IMG/VR virus record: IMGVR_UViG_3300021962_000280
Span: 1 to 37,149 of that record
From: a virus
Reading direction: 5' to 3' (one strand)
DNA: 37,149 nt
Shown piece by piece: positions 1 to 10,300 of this stretch. The translations under genes and the position numbers were made by a program. Position 1 is the first letter of the stretch, and every line of letters begins with the position of its first letter. The notes beneath the pieces were generated by a model. The model was not told where the DNA came from. It was given only the letters and a program-made list of their open reading frames with translations, and did not search any database.

Positions 1-593
1 TACAATCAAATGTAGGATCAAAGGCTTCGTCCGCCTCTACAGGAGCCACTGTACAGACTTATAAATTAGTAGATGTGTTTATGGATCAACTGACAAATCC
101 ACAGGCTGATATGGTGAATATTAGATTAGACATTATGGGAGATCCTGCATGGATACCACAGACTCAATTTATGTCAATTAGAACAAACAGCACAATTTCT
201 GAAGATGAAAATTTAAAAGAATTTAGCAATACAAACGGCAACGATGTTGGGTGGAATACTCGTTTTGGTAATTTCAATACTGACCTAGCCGACCCTATTA
301 TTTTGATAAATTTTAAAATGCCAACAGATATTAATGACAGAACAGGACTTTATAGATTCCAAGATGAGTCAAACGGAATGTTTAGTGGATTGTATCAAGT
401 ATACAAGACCACGCACAGTTTTAATGGTGGAAAATTTATGCAAACATTACACTGTGTAAGATTCAATAATCAGAGCAACGAGAAACAAGGCACTGGAGAA
501 CCAACAGAATATGCACTAGGTCCAGACGGAGATATCATTGGATCTCCAGATCGTAGAGAACAAGATCTCACAGCAACAGAGGGCTCATCCTAA
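1..593 (+). CDS. Baseplate hub-like protein, C-terminal part (5' end outside window)
   Basis: The reading frame is open from base 3 to the stop at 591-593, so this is the 3' part of a longer gene; the GTG at 75 is an internal codon, not a start. The visible part has about 196 residues. The C-terminal pattern GLYQVYKTTHSFNGGKF followed by MQTLHCVRF is the kind seen at the end of tail hub proteins of the gp27/gpD type (Y-x-V-x-x-x-x-H-x-F-x-G-G-x-F-x-Q-x-L). The stop overlaps the next start by one base (TAATG), which suggests translational coupling to the spike gene. In T4 the hub gp27 and the spike gp5 form one complex, and the gene order here fits that. The family call rests on the C-terminal pattern and on context. 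Another baseplate or tail-tube-associated protein is possible. Confidence 0.6.
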   Translation, partial: QSNVGSKASSASTGATVQTYKLVDVFMDQLTNPQADMVNIRLDIMGDPAWIPQTQFMSIRTNSTISEDENLKEFSNTNGNDVGWNTRFGNFNTDLADPIILINFKMPTDINDRTGLYRFQDESNGMFSGLYQVYKTTHSFNGGKFMQTLHCVRFNNQSNEKQGTGEPTEYALGPDGDIIGSPDRREQDLTATEGSS

Positions 594-3415
594 TGGTAAT
601 GGAAAACGCATCGAGACTGTCAGGTGATGTAGCATCATATAAATCTCCTTCAAAAGATAATACAGGTATACGTGTCGACTCTGGACCGTATGTGGCTATT
701 GTTAAAAATAATATCGACCCTGCAAGAATGGGAAGATTAGAAGTTTTAATTCCAAGTTTGGTAGGTAAAGGATTAGCCGGTACACAAACACAACTTATTA
801 TCTGCGAATATCTTTCTCCTTTCTATGGAGCCAAAACCACAAGATATGTTGATCAATCTAATCCAGCCAGTTACAAAGCAAGCCAACATTCCTATGGTAT
901 GTGGATGGTACCACCTGACATTGACACCAAAGTATTAGTAATTTTTGCAGAAGGTGATATGTCTCAGGCCTACTGGATAGGCTGTGTGGTTGAACCATTC
1001 TTAAATCAAATGACTCCAGGTATAGGAGCCCTGGATCAAACTATGACAGAACCAGAAGCATCAGAAGGTTCCTACGCAGGCTCTGCTAAACAGGCAATTT
1101 ATGGAACAGACACGTTACCAGCTGGAGAAGTGAATAGAAGCTATTCTGAAGCCACAGGAGAGAGTGCCAAAGACGGAAGAAAACGTTATCCAATACATCC
1201 ATCAGCAGAGATTTTAAGACAACAAGGGTTGGTAGGGGATCCTATTAGAGGTACAACTACATCATCAGCACGAAGAGAATCTCCTAGTGCAGTGTTTGGA
1301 ATCAGTACTCCAGGCAGAAAAGATCTGTCCTCATCTCCAAAAAATATAGGAGCCACAGACAGTGTGCGAACAGATATTGTGGATCGTCTTGTTGGACATA
1401 CTTTTGTGTTGGACGACGGCGATAAAAATGGCAACAACCAGCTTGTTAGATTAAGATCAGCATCAGGACATCAATTGTTATTGAATGATTCAGCAGGTGT
1501 TGTGTATCTTGCCAATGCGTCAGGTAACACTTGGATGGAGTTTTCCGCTAACGGTTCTATAGATATCTATTCAGGCGGCAACGTTTCTTTGAGAGCAAGG
1601 GGTGATATCAACTATCACAGCGATGGTAACATCAATATGTTTGCTCATAATGATATTAAATTAAGTGCCGCTCGTAAATTGGTCCTAGACGGTTACGCAA
1701 TACAAAATTACGCAGATCAAGATATTTCTTTTCAAGCCACCACAGGTAGCATTGTTAACAAAGCGCCTGTGGGCAGTTTTATCACAGATGTAGGACAGAA
1801 TATTATGCAACAATCAATAGGTGTACAACATCTAATTGGTTCACAGATTCATTTTAACTCAGTGGGTCGTGTTAATGATCTTGTTAAAACTATTGAAAGA
1901 ACGTCGGTGTTGGATCCGTCAGGCACAGGAACCAAAAGAGAATATATTCCAGATGTGAATCCAGTGGCAAAATTTTTACTGCGTCCTATTGAAGTATCAC
2001 CTATAGGTACAGTTTCGATGTCGGGTATGCGAGTGCCAACACACGAACCATATCCGTATCACTATGATAAGGTGATTAGTTTTGCAGGATACGAACCAGA
2101 TTCAAATTCTTCTGTGCCAGGCACAGCACAGTTTGTGGCTCAAAGAAACAGAACCAGTGATAACCCCACAGTGAGAATTGGCCAGTTCCAGGCAGACCTT
2201 CAAGCATACATGGAAAAACAAGGTTACAGTTTGTCTGGTGCAGTGAATAAGTTAACAGGATCAATCGAAGCAGGCACAGGTAATATTGCTTCCCCTACAC
2301 TGGCAAAACTACAGTCGGCCGCAGATCAATTTACAAAAGATTATAACAAATTGTATGCTCTTCTAGATTCTGGACCATTCAAATTAAGTCCAATTTCAGC
2401 AGGTATAAGTGAGGCAGTGGAACAAACTATTCAAACTATTACAGGATCAACATTAGATCAATTAAAAGATAAAGTGTTTATTAATCAAGGGGGCAAAATA
2501 CTTTCAGCAGTTAATCTAGGAAAAGAAATCACAGGTGATGTACAAAGAGTATTTGGTGATTTAAGTGAAATTAATAAAATAAAAACCACAACAGGCAATG
2601 TGTTGAACAAAACACTAGAATTAGAATCTCTCAATAAAGTTTTTTCTGGAGCAGGCAGTTTGAATATTCCTGATATGCCAGATCTTGCAATATCGTTAGG
2701 AGATACTAAAGTGAATGATATTTTGTTTGGCCAAAAAGCATTAGGAGATTTTGACACAGGCACGCAAGGTATATTTGGTACTGGTGGTTCTGTTAATATA
2801 GATTTAAGCAAACTTACTACTAACCTTGCCTCTGACCAACTCAATGCAATAATAGGACGATCTAGTAAATTGTCAAATATTGCTGACATTGGTATGAGTG
2901 CCGCAAACACTTTTAAAAGCATAAATGATATCACAGGAGGCAAAGCAGGAGAAATTGGCAAAGATATTCTTTTTGGCAAAGGACCGTTAGGAGATTTTGA
3001 TACAGGAACCAAAGGTATATTTGGCAGTTATGGGCAGGCCGGAATTGGAGGAATTTTATCTAACACATTCAAAAACTTCCAAGGAGGAGCAGTTACCGCA
3101 GTGACTAAAGTATCAAGTTTAGTTTCGAATTTTGGTTCTAGTTTTTCGAGTACTATTGCTTCAGTTGCTTCGTCGATAGGAAAATTATTCTCTGATGCTC
3201 GATTGAAAGAGAACGTTATTAAAATTGATTCATATAATAATGTAAATTTCTATGAATACAATTATACGTTTAATAAAACACAAAGATTCGTTGGTGTGAT
3301 GGCCCAAGAAATTTTACAGAGTAAATACAGTGAGTGTGTTGAATTAGATTCAACAGGGTATTACAAAGTTGACTATACACAACTATTGGAGAGATTAAAT
3401 GGCGGCAGAAACTGA
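593..3415 (+). CDS. gp5: gp5-like central spike/hub protein with C-terminal S74 chaperone
   Basis: The protein has 940 residues. Residues about 27-140 look like the gp5/VgrG OB-fold (DPARMGRLEVLIPSL, then YGMWMVPPDIDTKVLVIFAEGD). Residues about 270-400 form a repetitive beta-helix-like stretch (GNVSLRARGDINYHSDGNI), as in membrane-piercing spikes. I see no lysozyme domain between these parts, unlike T4 gp5. Residues about 709-811 hold two copies of DILFGxKxxLGDFDTGTxGIFG. The last 74 residues are a Peptidase_S74 intramolecular chaperone. SDARLK supplies the Ser867/Lys872 dyad, with the same five-residue spacing as in endosialidase chaperones, and predicts self-cleavage just before Ser867. The start overlaps the hub stop; the end overlaps the gp25-like gene by 17 bases. 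The product should trimerise and form the tail tip. Confidence 0.82.
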   Translation: MVMENASRLSGDVASYKSPSKDNTGIRVDSGPYVAIVKNNIDPARMGRLEVLIPSLVGKGLAGTQTQLIICEYLSPFYGAKTTRYVDQSNPASYKASQHSYGMWMVPPDIDTKVLVIFAEGDMSQAYWIGCVVEPFLNQMTPGIGALDQTMTEPEASEGSYAGSAKQAIYGTDTLPAGEVNRSYSEATGESAKDGRKRYPIHPSAEILRQQGLVGDPIRGTTTSSARRESPSAVFGISTPGRKDLSSSPKNIGATDSVRTDIVDRLVGHTFVLDDGDKNGNNQLVRLRSASGHQLLLNDSAGVVYLANASGNTWMEFSANGSIDIYSGGNVSLRARGDINYHSDGNINMFAHNDIKLSAARKLVLDGYAIQNYADQDISFQATTGSIVNKAPVGSFITDVGQNIMQQSIGVQHLIGSQIHFNSVGRVNDLVKTIERTSVLDPSGTGTKREYIPDVNPVAKFLLRPIEVSPIGTVSMSGMRVPTHEPYPYHYDKVISFAGYEPDSNSSVPGTAQFVAQRNRTSDNPTVRIGQFQADLQAYMEKQGYSLSGAVNKLTGSIEAGTGNIASPTLAKLQSAADQFTKDYNKLYALLDSGPFKLSPISAGISEAVEQTIQTITGSTLDQLKDKVFINQGGKILSAVNLGKEITGDVQRVFGDLSEINKIKTTTGNVLNKTLELESLNKVFSGAGSLNIPDMPDLAISLGDTKVNDILFGQKALGDFDTGTQGIFGTGGSVNIDLSKLTTNLASDQLNAIIGRSSKLSNIADIGMSAANTFKSINDITGGKAGEIGKDILFGKGPLGDFDTGTKGIFGSYGQAGIGGILSNTFKNFQGGAVTAVTKVSSLVSNFGSSFSSTIASVASSIGKLFSDARLKENVIKIDSYNNVNFYEYNYTFNKTQRFVGVMAQEILQSKYSECVELDSTGYYKVDYTQLLERLNGGRN

Positions 3416-3809
3416 AAAGGGTAAAACAGGCATAACACGTCAGGTATTTAAAGGGTTTAGTTCTCGAGCAGACCAAGACAATTATAGACTGTACGATTTT
3501 AGTCTCATCAAACAGAATCTTATTAATAGGCTGAGTGTGCGTAAAGGAGAACGAGTAGAAAATCCAGAGTTTGGTACAATCATATATGATTCTCTTTTTG
3601 AACCTTTTACTGAAGCATTAAAACAAGCCATATTAGATGATGTTACACAAAATCTTAATGCTGATCCTCGTTTAAAAACCACAGACATTGTAGTGAGTCA
3701 AGCCGAACACGGTTTACAGATAGAAGCAACACTGACCTATGTGCCATACAATATCACTGAAAAACTTGTATTTTCTTTCGACGAAGACAGCATATTACGT
3801 CTATCTTAA
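3399..3809 (+). CDS. gp25: gp25-like baseplate wedge protein
   Basis: The protein has 136 residues, the usual length of the GPW/gp25 family. The family signature is clear: VRKGERVENPEFGT at residues 47-60, FEPF at 67-70, then an amphipathic helix and the LQIEATLTYVP beta strand. T4 gp25 is a baseplate wedge subunit at the inner ring that helps start sheath assembly. GGAGAG about seven bases before the ATG is a good ribosome-binding site. The gene overlaps the end of the spike gene, so the two are probably co-translated. Downstream lies the 43-base gap that carries a late-promoter string. Confidence 0.9.
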   Translation: MAAETEKGKTGITRQVFKGFSSRADQDNYRLYDFSLIKQNLINRLSVRKGERVENPEFGTIIYDSLFEPFTEALKQAILDDVTQNLNADPRLKTTDIVVSQAEHGLQIEATLTYVPYNITEKLVFSFDEDSILRLS

Positions 3810-3829
3810 TATACGCATATTTTATTTCT

Positions 3830-3837
3830 TATAAATA
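3830..3837 (+). promoter_or_regulatory. T4-type late promoter (TATAAATA)
   Basis: This is an exact match to the T4 late-promoter consensus, which is read by RNA polymerase carrying the phage sigma factor gp55. It sits in the only intergenic gap of the baseplate region, 15 bases before the gp6-like ATG. Transcription would start around 3844, leaving a leader under 10 bases with no Shine-Dalgarno sequence. Position and exact match support it, but the genome is AT-rich and the string is only eight bases. Confidence 0.55.
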
Positions 3838-3852
3838 TCATTGTAATTACAC

Positions 3853-6800
3853 ATGGCCACTACAGATAGACAAAATAGATTATTAGTTGCGGAAGATTGG
3901 AGAAAAATCTACACTGCTTTTCAACAGGCAGATTTTAAATCCTACGATTTTGCCACTCTAAGAAGAACCATGATAGCATATCTTCGTGAGAACTATCCTG
4001 ACGATTTCAACGATTTCGTAGAGTCTTCAGAGTATGTGGCTCTGATTGATCTTATTGCCTACATAGCACAATCACTTTCTTTCAGAGTGGACCTAAATGC
4101 TCGAGAAAATTTTTTAGACACAGCAGAAAGACGAGATTCAATTTTAAGATTAGCAAGATTAATCAATTATAATCCAAAAAGAAATATATCAGCAACAGGA
4201 CTTTTAAAAATTGATACAGTGTCAACTACTCAAACTATCAGAGATTTTACAGGTACCAACTTAGCGAATACCACAATTGTGTGGAATGATCCAACTAATT
4301 CAAATTATAGATCTCAATTTGTAACAATTTTAAATGCGGCAAACTTTACTGGTCAAAATTTTGGCAGGCCGAAAGAAACTGCTACAGTTGGAGGTATATT
4401 AACTGAAACTTACACAGTTAACTCAACCAACGTAGATTTGCCAATTTTTAAATTCACTAAAGCTATCAGCGGTATAACTAGGAACTTTGAAATAGTACCA
4501 GCATCATTGAGCACTGGAGAATCTATCGTTGAAGAAAGTCCATTATCAGGCGGAGCGTTTTCTTATGTTTATAGATCCGACGGGTCTGGAGATTCCTCAA
4601 ACAATACTGGATTCTTCTCAATGTTCAAACAAGGGTCATTGGCATTTAAAGATTTTACTATAGAAAAACCAACCACAAACTATGTTCAATCTTTTTCTAC
4701 ACAGAATGTTAATAACAACGATGTATGGTTATATCAATTAGACGATTTTGGACAAATACAAAAATTATGGACACAAGTTCCAGCATTGTCTGGAAATAAT
4801 GTTATCTATAATTCTTTATCAAAGAATGAAAGAGACATTTATAATGTTATTACAAAAAATAATGATACTATTGATCTAGTGTTTGGCGATGGAAATTTTT
4901 CTAATTTACCTTCTGGCACATTTAGACTTTATTACAGAACCAGCGACAATCAAAAGTACACAATCCAAAGTACAGACCTTCAATCGATAAGATTTAGTAT
5001 ACCATACCAAGATGCAAACGGCGGTCAGCAGACGTTAACAATGACAGCAAGTTTGAAACAATCAGTGTACAACGCCGCGGCAACAGAATCAAATGAATCT
5101 ATAAAACAAAAAGCATCACAGGTGTATTATGCACAGAATAGAATGATTACAGCAGAAGATTACAATGTTGTACCTCTTTCAGTTTCACAAGAGATTATTA
5201 AAATTAAATCCACAAACAGAATAGCATCAGGTATTTCCAGAGCTAAAGAGATTATTGATCCATCTGGAGCATATTCAAATGTTGCTGTGTATGCCGATGA
5301 TGGTATTCTTTATAGAGAAGAAACACAACCTACATTTACATTTACATTTACTAATAGAAACGAAATCCTAAGTACAATTAACTCTAATGTAGAAAACAAA
5401 TTAAATGATGCAAGTGCAAGACAATTTTATTACTTAAAATATGGAACAAAAAATCTATCAACTCTATCAGCGAGTTGGGTTAGCACAACGACTAGCACAA
5501 ATACTAACACAGGATTTTTTAATGGTTCGGGACCGTTGGTGGTTGGAGACTTTGCCACATCAAATTTAAAATATGCGAAACCTGGTGCTCTAATTAAATT
5601 TACATCTCCGGACTCACGTAAATTTTTAAATGGAAAATTAGTTACAGATGGTACAAACAGTGCTGAAGATCGACAATGGGCAAAACTTGCTCTAGTAAAC
5701 GGTGATGGAGCCAATGGAGGTGTAGGTAATCTAGAATCTGGGTTAGGGCCAATAACACTAGCAAGTATTGTACCCGCTAACGCAGTTTTAAATGCCGTAA
5801 TACCTAATTTTGTAACAGATTTTCCTGCATCTTTGAAACAGGATTTAACAAATAGAATTGAATCATATGAAGAATTTGGTTTAAGATACGATGAAGAAAA
5901 CGAAGAATGGAAAGTGATCACAAGTGCAAACCTAAGTACATCCTCTGTGTTTGATCTTGCATATGCTGGAGATGCCACAAGTTCAAATCTAGATGCAAGT
6001 TGGTTCTTTAAATTTACTAATGATGGAAACACATATACAGTAACATACCGATCATTAAAATACATTTTTGAATCAGTAGGACAAAATAAATTCCATTACG
6101 ATGCCGCAGAAAAAATATATGATTATGTTACAGGCACAACTGTCAAAGATACAGTAAAAATTTTAAAAAATAATACGTCTCCAACAAGCGGAACTGCTTT
6201 TGGCTATCCAATTAATTGGCAGGTAGTGAACACTGTGCAGGAAGCAGATGGGTATCAAGACAATCGCAAAGTTGAAGTGGGATTTTATGACGGAGATGAT
6301 GACGGTGTGGTGGATAATCCAGAAATTTTTGATATCGTTGTAGAACCAAACACAAGTGTGTCAACAAAATTTGTTTTCTTTGAAAAGTACACCAGTTATA
6401 ACAATATTGAAAGATACAGACCATATGCGGCAACAAACTTTGTGGTTACTGAAAACGAATCAGACATTTCTCTGCCTGGATCTTACACTAATGGACAATT
6501 GTTTTATTTCTATGCAAGTTCAGAAAATGTGATCAAAAAATACAATAGTACAACTGTTACTTTAACTACTTCAACAGATTATATTGCTCGAAGAGGCAGA
6601 TCTTCGATTGATTTTCAGTATAGACACAATGCAGGACAGAACACACGAATTGATCCTTCAGTGTCAAACATTATTGATATCTATCTATTAGAAAGAAATT
6701 ACGATACATTATTTAGAACTTGGTTACAGGAAGGCGGTACAAAACCCGAACCAAGTACCAGTGATCAAATGAGAATCAGTTATTCTTCTTCTTTGAATGC

Positions 6801-7320
6801 AATCAAAGGATTATCAGATCAAATTATATATCATCCTGTAAAGTATAATATATTATTTGGACCACAAGCAAACGAGGAGTATCGAGCTACATTTAAAGTT
6901 GTAAAAAACACCCAAACTAATGTTTCTAATGCTGTGGTTAGAACTCGAGTCATTGCCGCTATCAATGAGTTCTTTGCACTGAACAATTTTGATTTTGGTG
7001 ACACTTTTTATTTTACAGAATTAGCCGCATATATACACCAGGAACTTGCACCAGATCTATTGACTGTGGTAATTGTTCCTAACCAATCTACACAGAGTTT
7101 TGGTTCTCTGTTTCAGATCAGTTCAGCGGCAGACGAAATTTTTGTTAGCGGGGCCACCGTTGATAACGTTGAAATCATTGATGCACTTGGAGCCAATCAG
7201 TTGGTGTCTACAGGAACAGTGATTACGTCGACTACTTCAACAACATCAAACACTCGATCCTCATCAGCAGTATCTTCAGTGACCACGTCTACTCAACCAG
7301 GTAGTGGCACAGGATACTAA
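3853..7320 (+). CDS. gp6: gp6-like baseplate wedge protein (enlarged)
   Basis: The protein has 1155 residues, against about 660 in T4 gp6. The N-terminus (residues 38-112) matches gp6 of T4-like phages: [50 protein letters not shown] and [13 protein letters not shown]. Residues about 400-480 fit the baseplate J-like part ([15 protein letters not shown]). An extra middle section includes an acidic loop, [12 protein letters not shown]. The last 37 residues (about 7207-7317) are almost all Ser/Thr/Gly/Val, which is odd for a wedge core protein. T4 gp6 forms the ring that joins neighbouring wedges. The ATG has no clear Shine-Dalgarno sequence but follows the late-promoter string. The stop is two bases before the giant downstream gene, with which it probably shares a transcript. 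Confidence 0.88.
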   Translation: MATTDRQNRLLVAEDWRKIYTAFQQADFKSYDFATLRRTMIAYLRENYPDDFNDFVESSEYVALIDLIAYIAQSLSFRVDLNARENFLDTAERRDSILRLARLINYNPKRNISATGLLKIDTVSTTQTIRDFTGTNLANTTIVWNDPTNSNYRSQFVTILNAANFTGQNFGRPKETATVGGILTETYTVNSTNVDLPIFKFTKAISGITRNFEIVPASLSTGESIVEESPLSGGAFSYVYRSDGSGDSSNNTGFFSMFKQGSLAFKDFTIEKPTTNYVQSFSTQNVNNNDVWLYQLDDFGQIQKLWTQVPALSGNNVIYNSLSKNERDIYNVITKNNDTIDLVFGDGNFSNLPSGTFRLYYRTSDNQKYTIQSTDLQSIRFSIPYQDANGGQQTLTMTASLKQSVYNAAATESNESIKQKASQVYYAQNRMITAEDYNVVPLSVSQEIIKIKSTNRIASGISRAKEIIDPSGAYSNVAVYADDGILYREETQPTFTFTFTNRNEILSTINSNVENKLNDASARQFYYLKYGTKNLSTLSASWVSTTTSTNTNTGFFNGSGPLVVGDFATSNLKYAKPGALIKFTSPDSRKFLNGKLVTDGTNSAEDRQWAKLALVNGDGANGGVGNLESGLGPITLASIVPANAVLNAVIPNFVTDFPASLKQDLTNRIESYEEFGLRYDEENEEWKVITSANLSTSSVFDLAYAGDATSSNLDASWFFKFTNDGNTYTVTYRSLKYIFESVGQNKFHYDAAEKIYDYVTGTTVKDTVKILKNNTSPTSGTAFGYPINWQVVNTVQEADGYQDNRKVEVGFYDGDDDGVVDNPEIFDIVVEPNTSVSTKFVFFEKYTSYNNIERYRPYAATNFVVTENESDISLPGSYTNGQLFYFYASSENVIKKYNSTTVTLTTSTDYIARRGRSSIDFQYRHNAGQNTRIDPSVSNIIDIYLLERNYDTLFRTWLQEGGTKPEPSTSDQMRISYSSSLNAIKGLSDQIIYHPVKYNILFGPQANEEYRATFKVVKNTQTNVSNAVVRTRVIAAINEFFALNNFDFGDTFYFTELAAYIHQELAPDLLTVVIVPNQSTQSFGSLFQISSAADEIFVSGATVDNVEIIDALGANQLVSTGTVITSTTSTTSNTRSSSAVSSVTTSTQPGSGTGY

Positions 7321-7322
7321 CG

Positions 7323-10300
7323 ATGGCAGACTCTCCAACAAATTCAAAAACCAATTTCGAAGTTGTTACAGATAGTAACGGCACAAAGATTAGAAGATCC
7401 GTTGCTCATTTACCTTCATACTACAGAACAGATAATAACCAACGGTTTTTAGGAAGCACAGTAGATCAATTAATTCAACCAGGCGAGTTGGAAAGACTTG
7501 ATGGATATATTGGAAGAAGATATGCTTACACTCATAAAAATACAGACAATTATGTTCCAAGTACTAACAAATTAAGAGAAGATTATCAATTAGAGCCCGC
7601 AGTAACTTACATTGATCGAGATAACTCATCAATTAATCCTGAAGATCAGGTTAAATTTACAGCAACCTATGACGATTTTATAAATCAAATCAAATTCTTT
7701 GGAGGTAACGTAGACAATCATGACAGACTATCTCGAGAAACAGTGTATGCTTGGAATCCGGCTATAGATTTTGACAAACTCGTAAATTATCGAGAATACT
7801 ATTGGTTACCAGAAGGACCAAATCCAATTCTAATTCCATCAGTAGGTACAGGTGCTGTTACAGAAATAGATGTAACAAGTGACGGTCTCGCTTATAAATT
7901 TTCTAATATTAAAGACATAAAAAATCCAACATTAACTCTTTATAGAGGAAACACTTATAAATTTTTAGTTAACAGTCCAGGAACTACTCCAGGCACACGT
8001 GGTCGTCATCCATTCTACATAATGACGGAACCTTTCAAGACTGGTATAGCGGTGGATGGATCAACATCTGTGTTATACAACAATGGAGTGACCGGCAACG
8101 GCGCTTCTAACGGTATTGTAACTTTTGAAATACCATCTAATGCTCCTGACGTACTCTATTATCAATGTAGTACTCATGCTAGTATGCACGGTGTAATAAG
8201 AATTAAAACTATTTCAGCAACCACAAACATTGATGTTGCCAACGACATAATTGGAGCAAAAAATTATACCTCAGGGTCTGGGGTAAAATTTTCTAATGGT
8301 ATGAAAATTAAGTTTGGAACCAATGTGACAGATAGCGCCACATATGCAGGTAAACAATTTTATATCGAAGGAGTAGGTGAAGACATTACATTAACCAATG
8401 TTGAAGATCTAATCACACCAGAGAGTTATTCTGAAGAGACCACAACATTATACGACGAAGTTGCATATGACTCGAGACCGTATTCAATCAGCTTTTATCG
8501 ACCAAAGGATCCAGATTATATCACAATTAAGAGAGATTCTGTAGATAGAAATGCCTGGTCAAGATACAATAGATGGTTTCATCGAGCAATCATAGAAGCT
8601 ACTGCCAATGCTAACGGTTATACTGCTAATCTAGTTGAAGGAGATCGAGCAAAAAGACCAATTATAGAATTTGATTCAGGCCTCGCATTATATAATCACG
8701 GCACTGTTGCAAAAAAAAGCATTGCACTTATCGACGATAAAACAACAGATGTTATGAGCACTATTCCTAACACTCCAGGATATATTATTGACGGTGTTCC
8801 ATTAGTGAACGGTATGCGAGTGTTATTCACAGCTGACACAGATTCTCTCGTAAAGAATAAAATTTATGTGGTTAATTTTGTTACTGTAGGTTCTAGATCT
8901 GTGATATCTTTAACAGAAGCTATAGATACCACTCCAGAAGATGGCCAAACGGTGTTTGTAGAATTAGGTACCAGCAATCAAGGAAAAACCTATTATTATG
9001 ATAGTAACACAAAGAGTTGGAAAACAGGACAAACCAAAACTGCTCTAAACCAAGAGCCCCTATTTGGTATGTGGGACGATCATCACACACCATTTGATGA
9101 CACAACAGTGTATCCTAACAGTACATTTACAGGTGCTAAAGTTTTTAATTACAAAGTTTCAGCGTCGTCTCCTATAGACACAGTGTTAGGTAAACGAGTA
9201 AAATACAATACAATTAACAATGTAGGAGACATTGTGTTTGAAACAGACCTTTCGTCTGGCTCATTCTCATATATTTTCAACAAAAACAGTTATACAAAAA
9301 AATATGGTGCAGGACATCTACACTATACCACAGGTAGACTCACACATAATTCAAAGAGTGCCTGGATTAAAAGACCAGCACAAAGCCATCAGAGAGTAGT
9401 TCGAACATACACAGTAGATGCCAAAGAAAAAAGATTGTTTGCGATAGATGTTTTTGCTAATTCAAAAGATCTTGCAGAGTTAGAAGTGTCAGTGGATGTA
9501 AACCACCTAAGAAAAGATTCAACCATAGACTACACACTGGTCAATGGAACCGTACATAAATTTGTTCAATTCAGCAAGGATTTATCTGTAGGCGATTTAA
9601 TTAAATTAGAATGTTACAGTAAAACAGCCAAACAGTCTGCTGAAGGTTTATACGAAATTCCAGAAAATATTTCAACCAATCCATTCAACGAACAGATAGC
9701 AACTGCCACATTTGGTCAGATATTAAAACACGTTCACGACATTCATGAAAAGAACATTGACATTGTGGGACCAATGCCAGGATCATCCAATCTTCGAGAT
9801 CTACCAGATGTGCGATTAAAAGGTGGTACAATTTTACAGCACCTAGGACCATTGCCTGCGGCTTTTTTTAATTTAATTGACACAAACGCAAATTTTGTAA
9901 GTGCATTAGATTATTGTCGTGATGAGTATGTTCGATATAAAGAAGCATTTTTAAACTACGACACAGGTAAAACCTATGAGGGTACTGTCGCACAGCGAGT
10001 GGATGACATCATAGCAGGACTAGCTAAAGATAAAAATTATAGTTTTCCTTTCTTCTACGAAGATATGGTGGGTCATGGAGAAAATGTTTCTATAAGGAAT
10101 TATACAGTTCAAGACGAAAGCGAAGTAACGTATGCGATAGATTCACAATTTGACGTCACAAAAGCGAGTAATCGAGCAGTATATGTTTATCTTAACAATA
10201 CATTATTATTGAGAGGCACAGACTACTCATTCAGCACTACTGAAGACAGTGTTACAATTGTTACTACACTTGCAGTCGGCGATAAGTTAGTGATTAAAGA

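Noticed and set aside
593-3415. Tail lysozyme domain in the gp5-like protein
   Set aside because: No muramidase-like Glu/Asp motif or lysozyme-like segment is seen between the OB-fold and the beta-helix.
5430-6065. A 211-codon open frame on the minus strand inside the gp6-like gene
   Set aside because: It lies wholly within a strongly supported + strand gene, has no recognisable motif, and no other gene in the window is on the minus strand.
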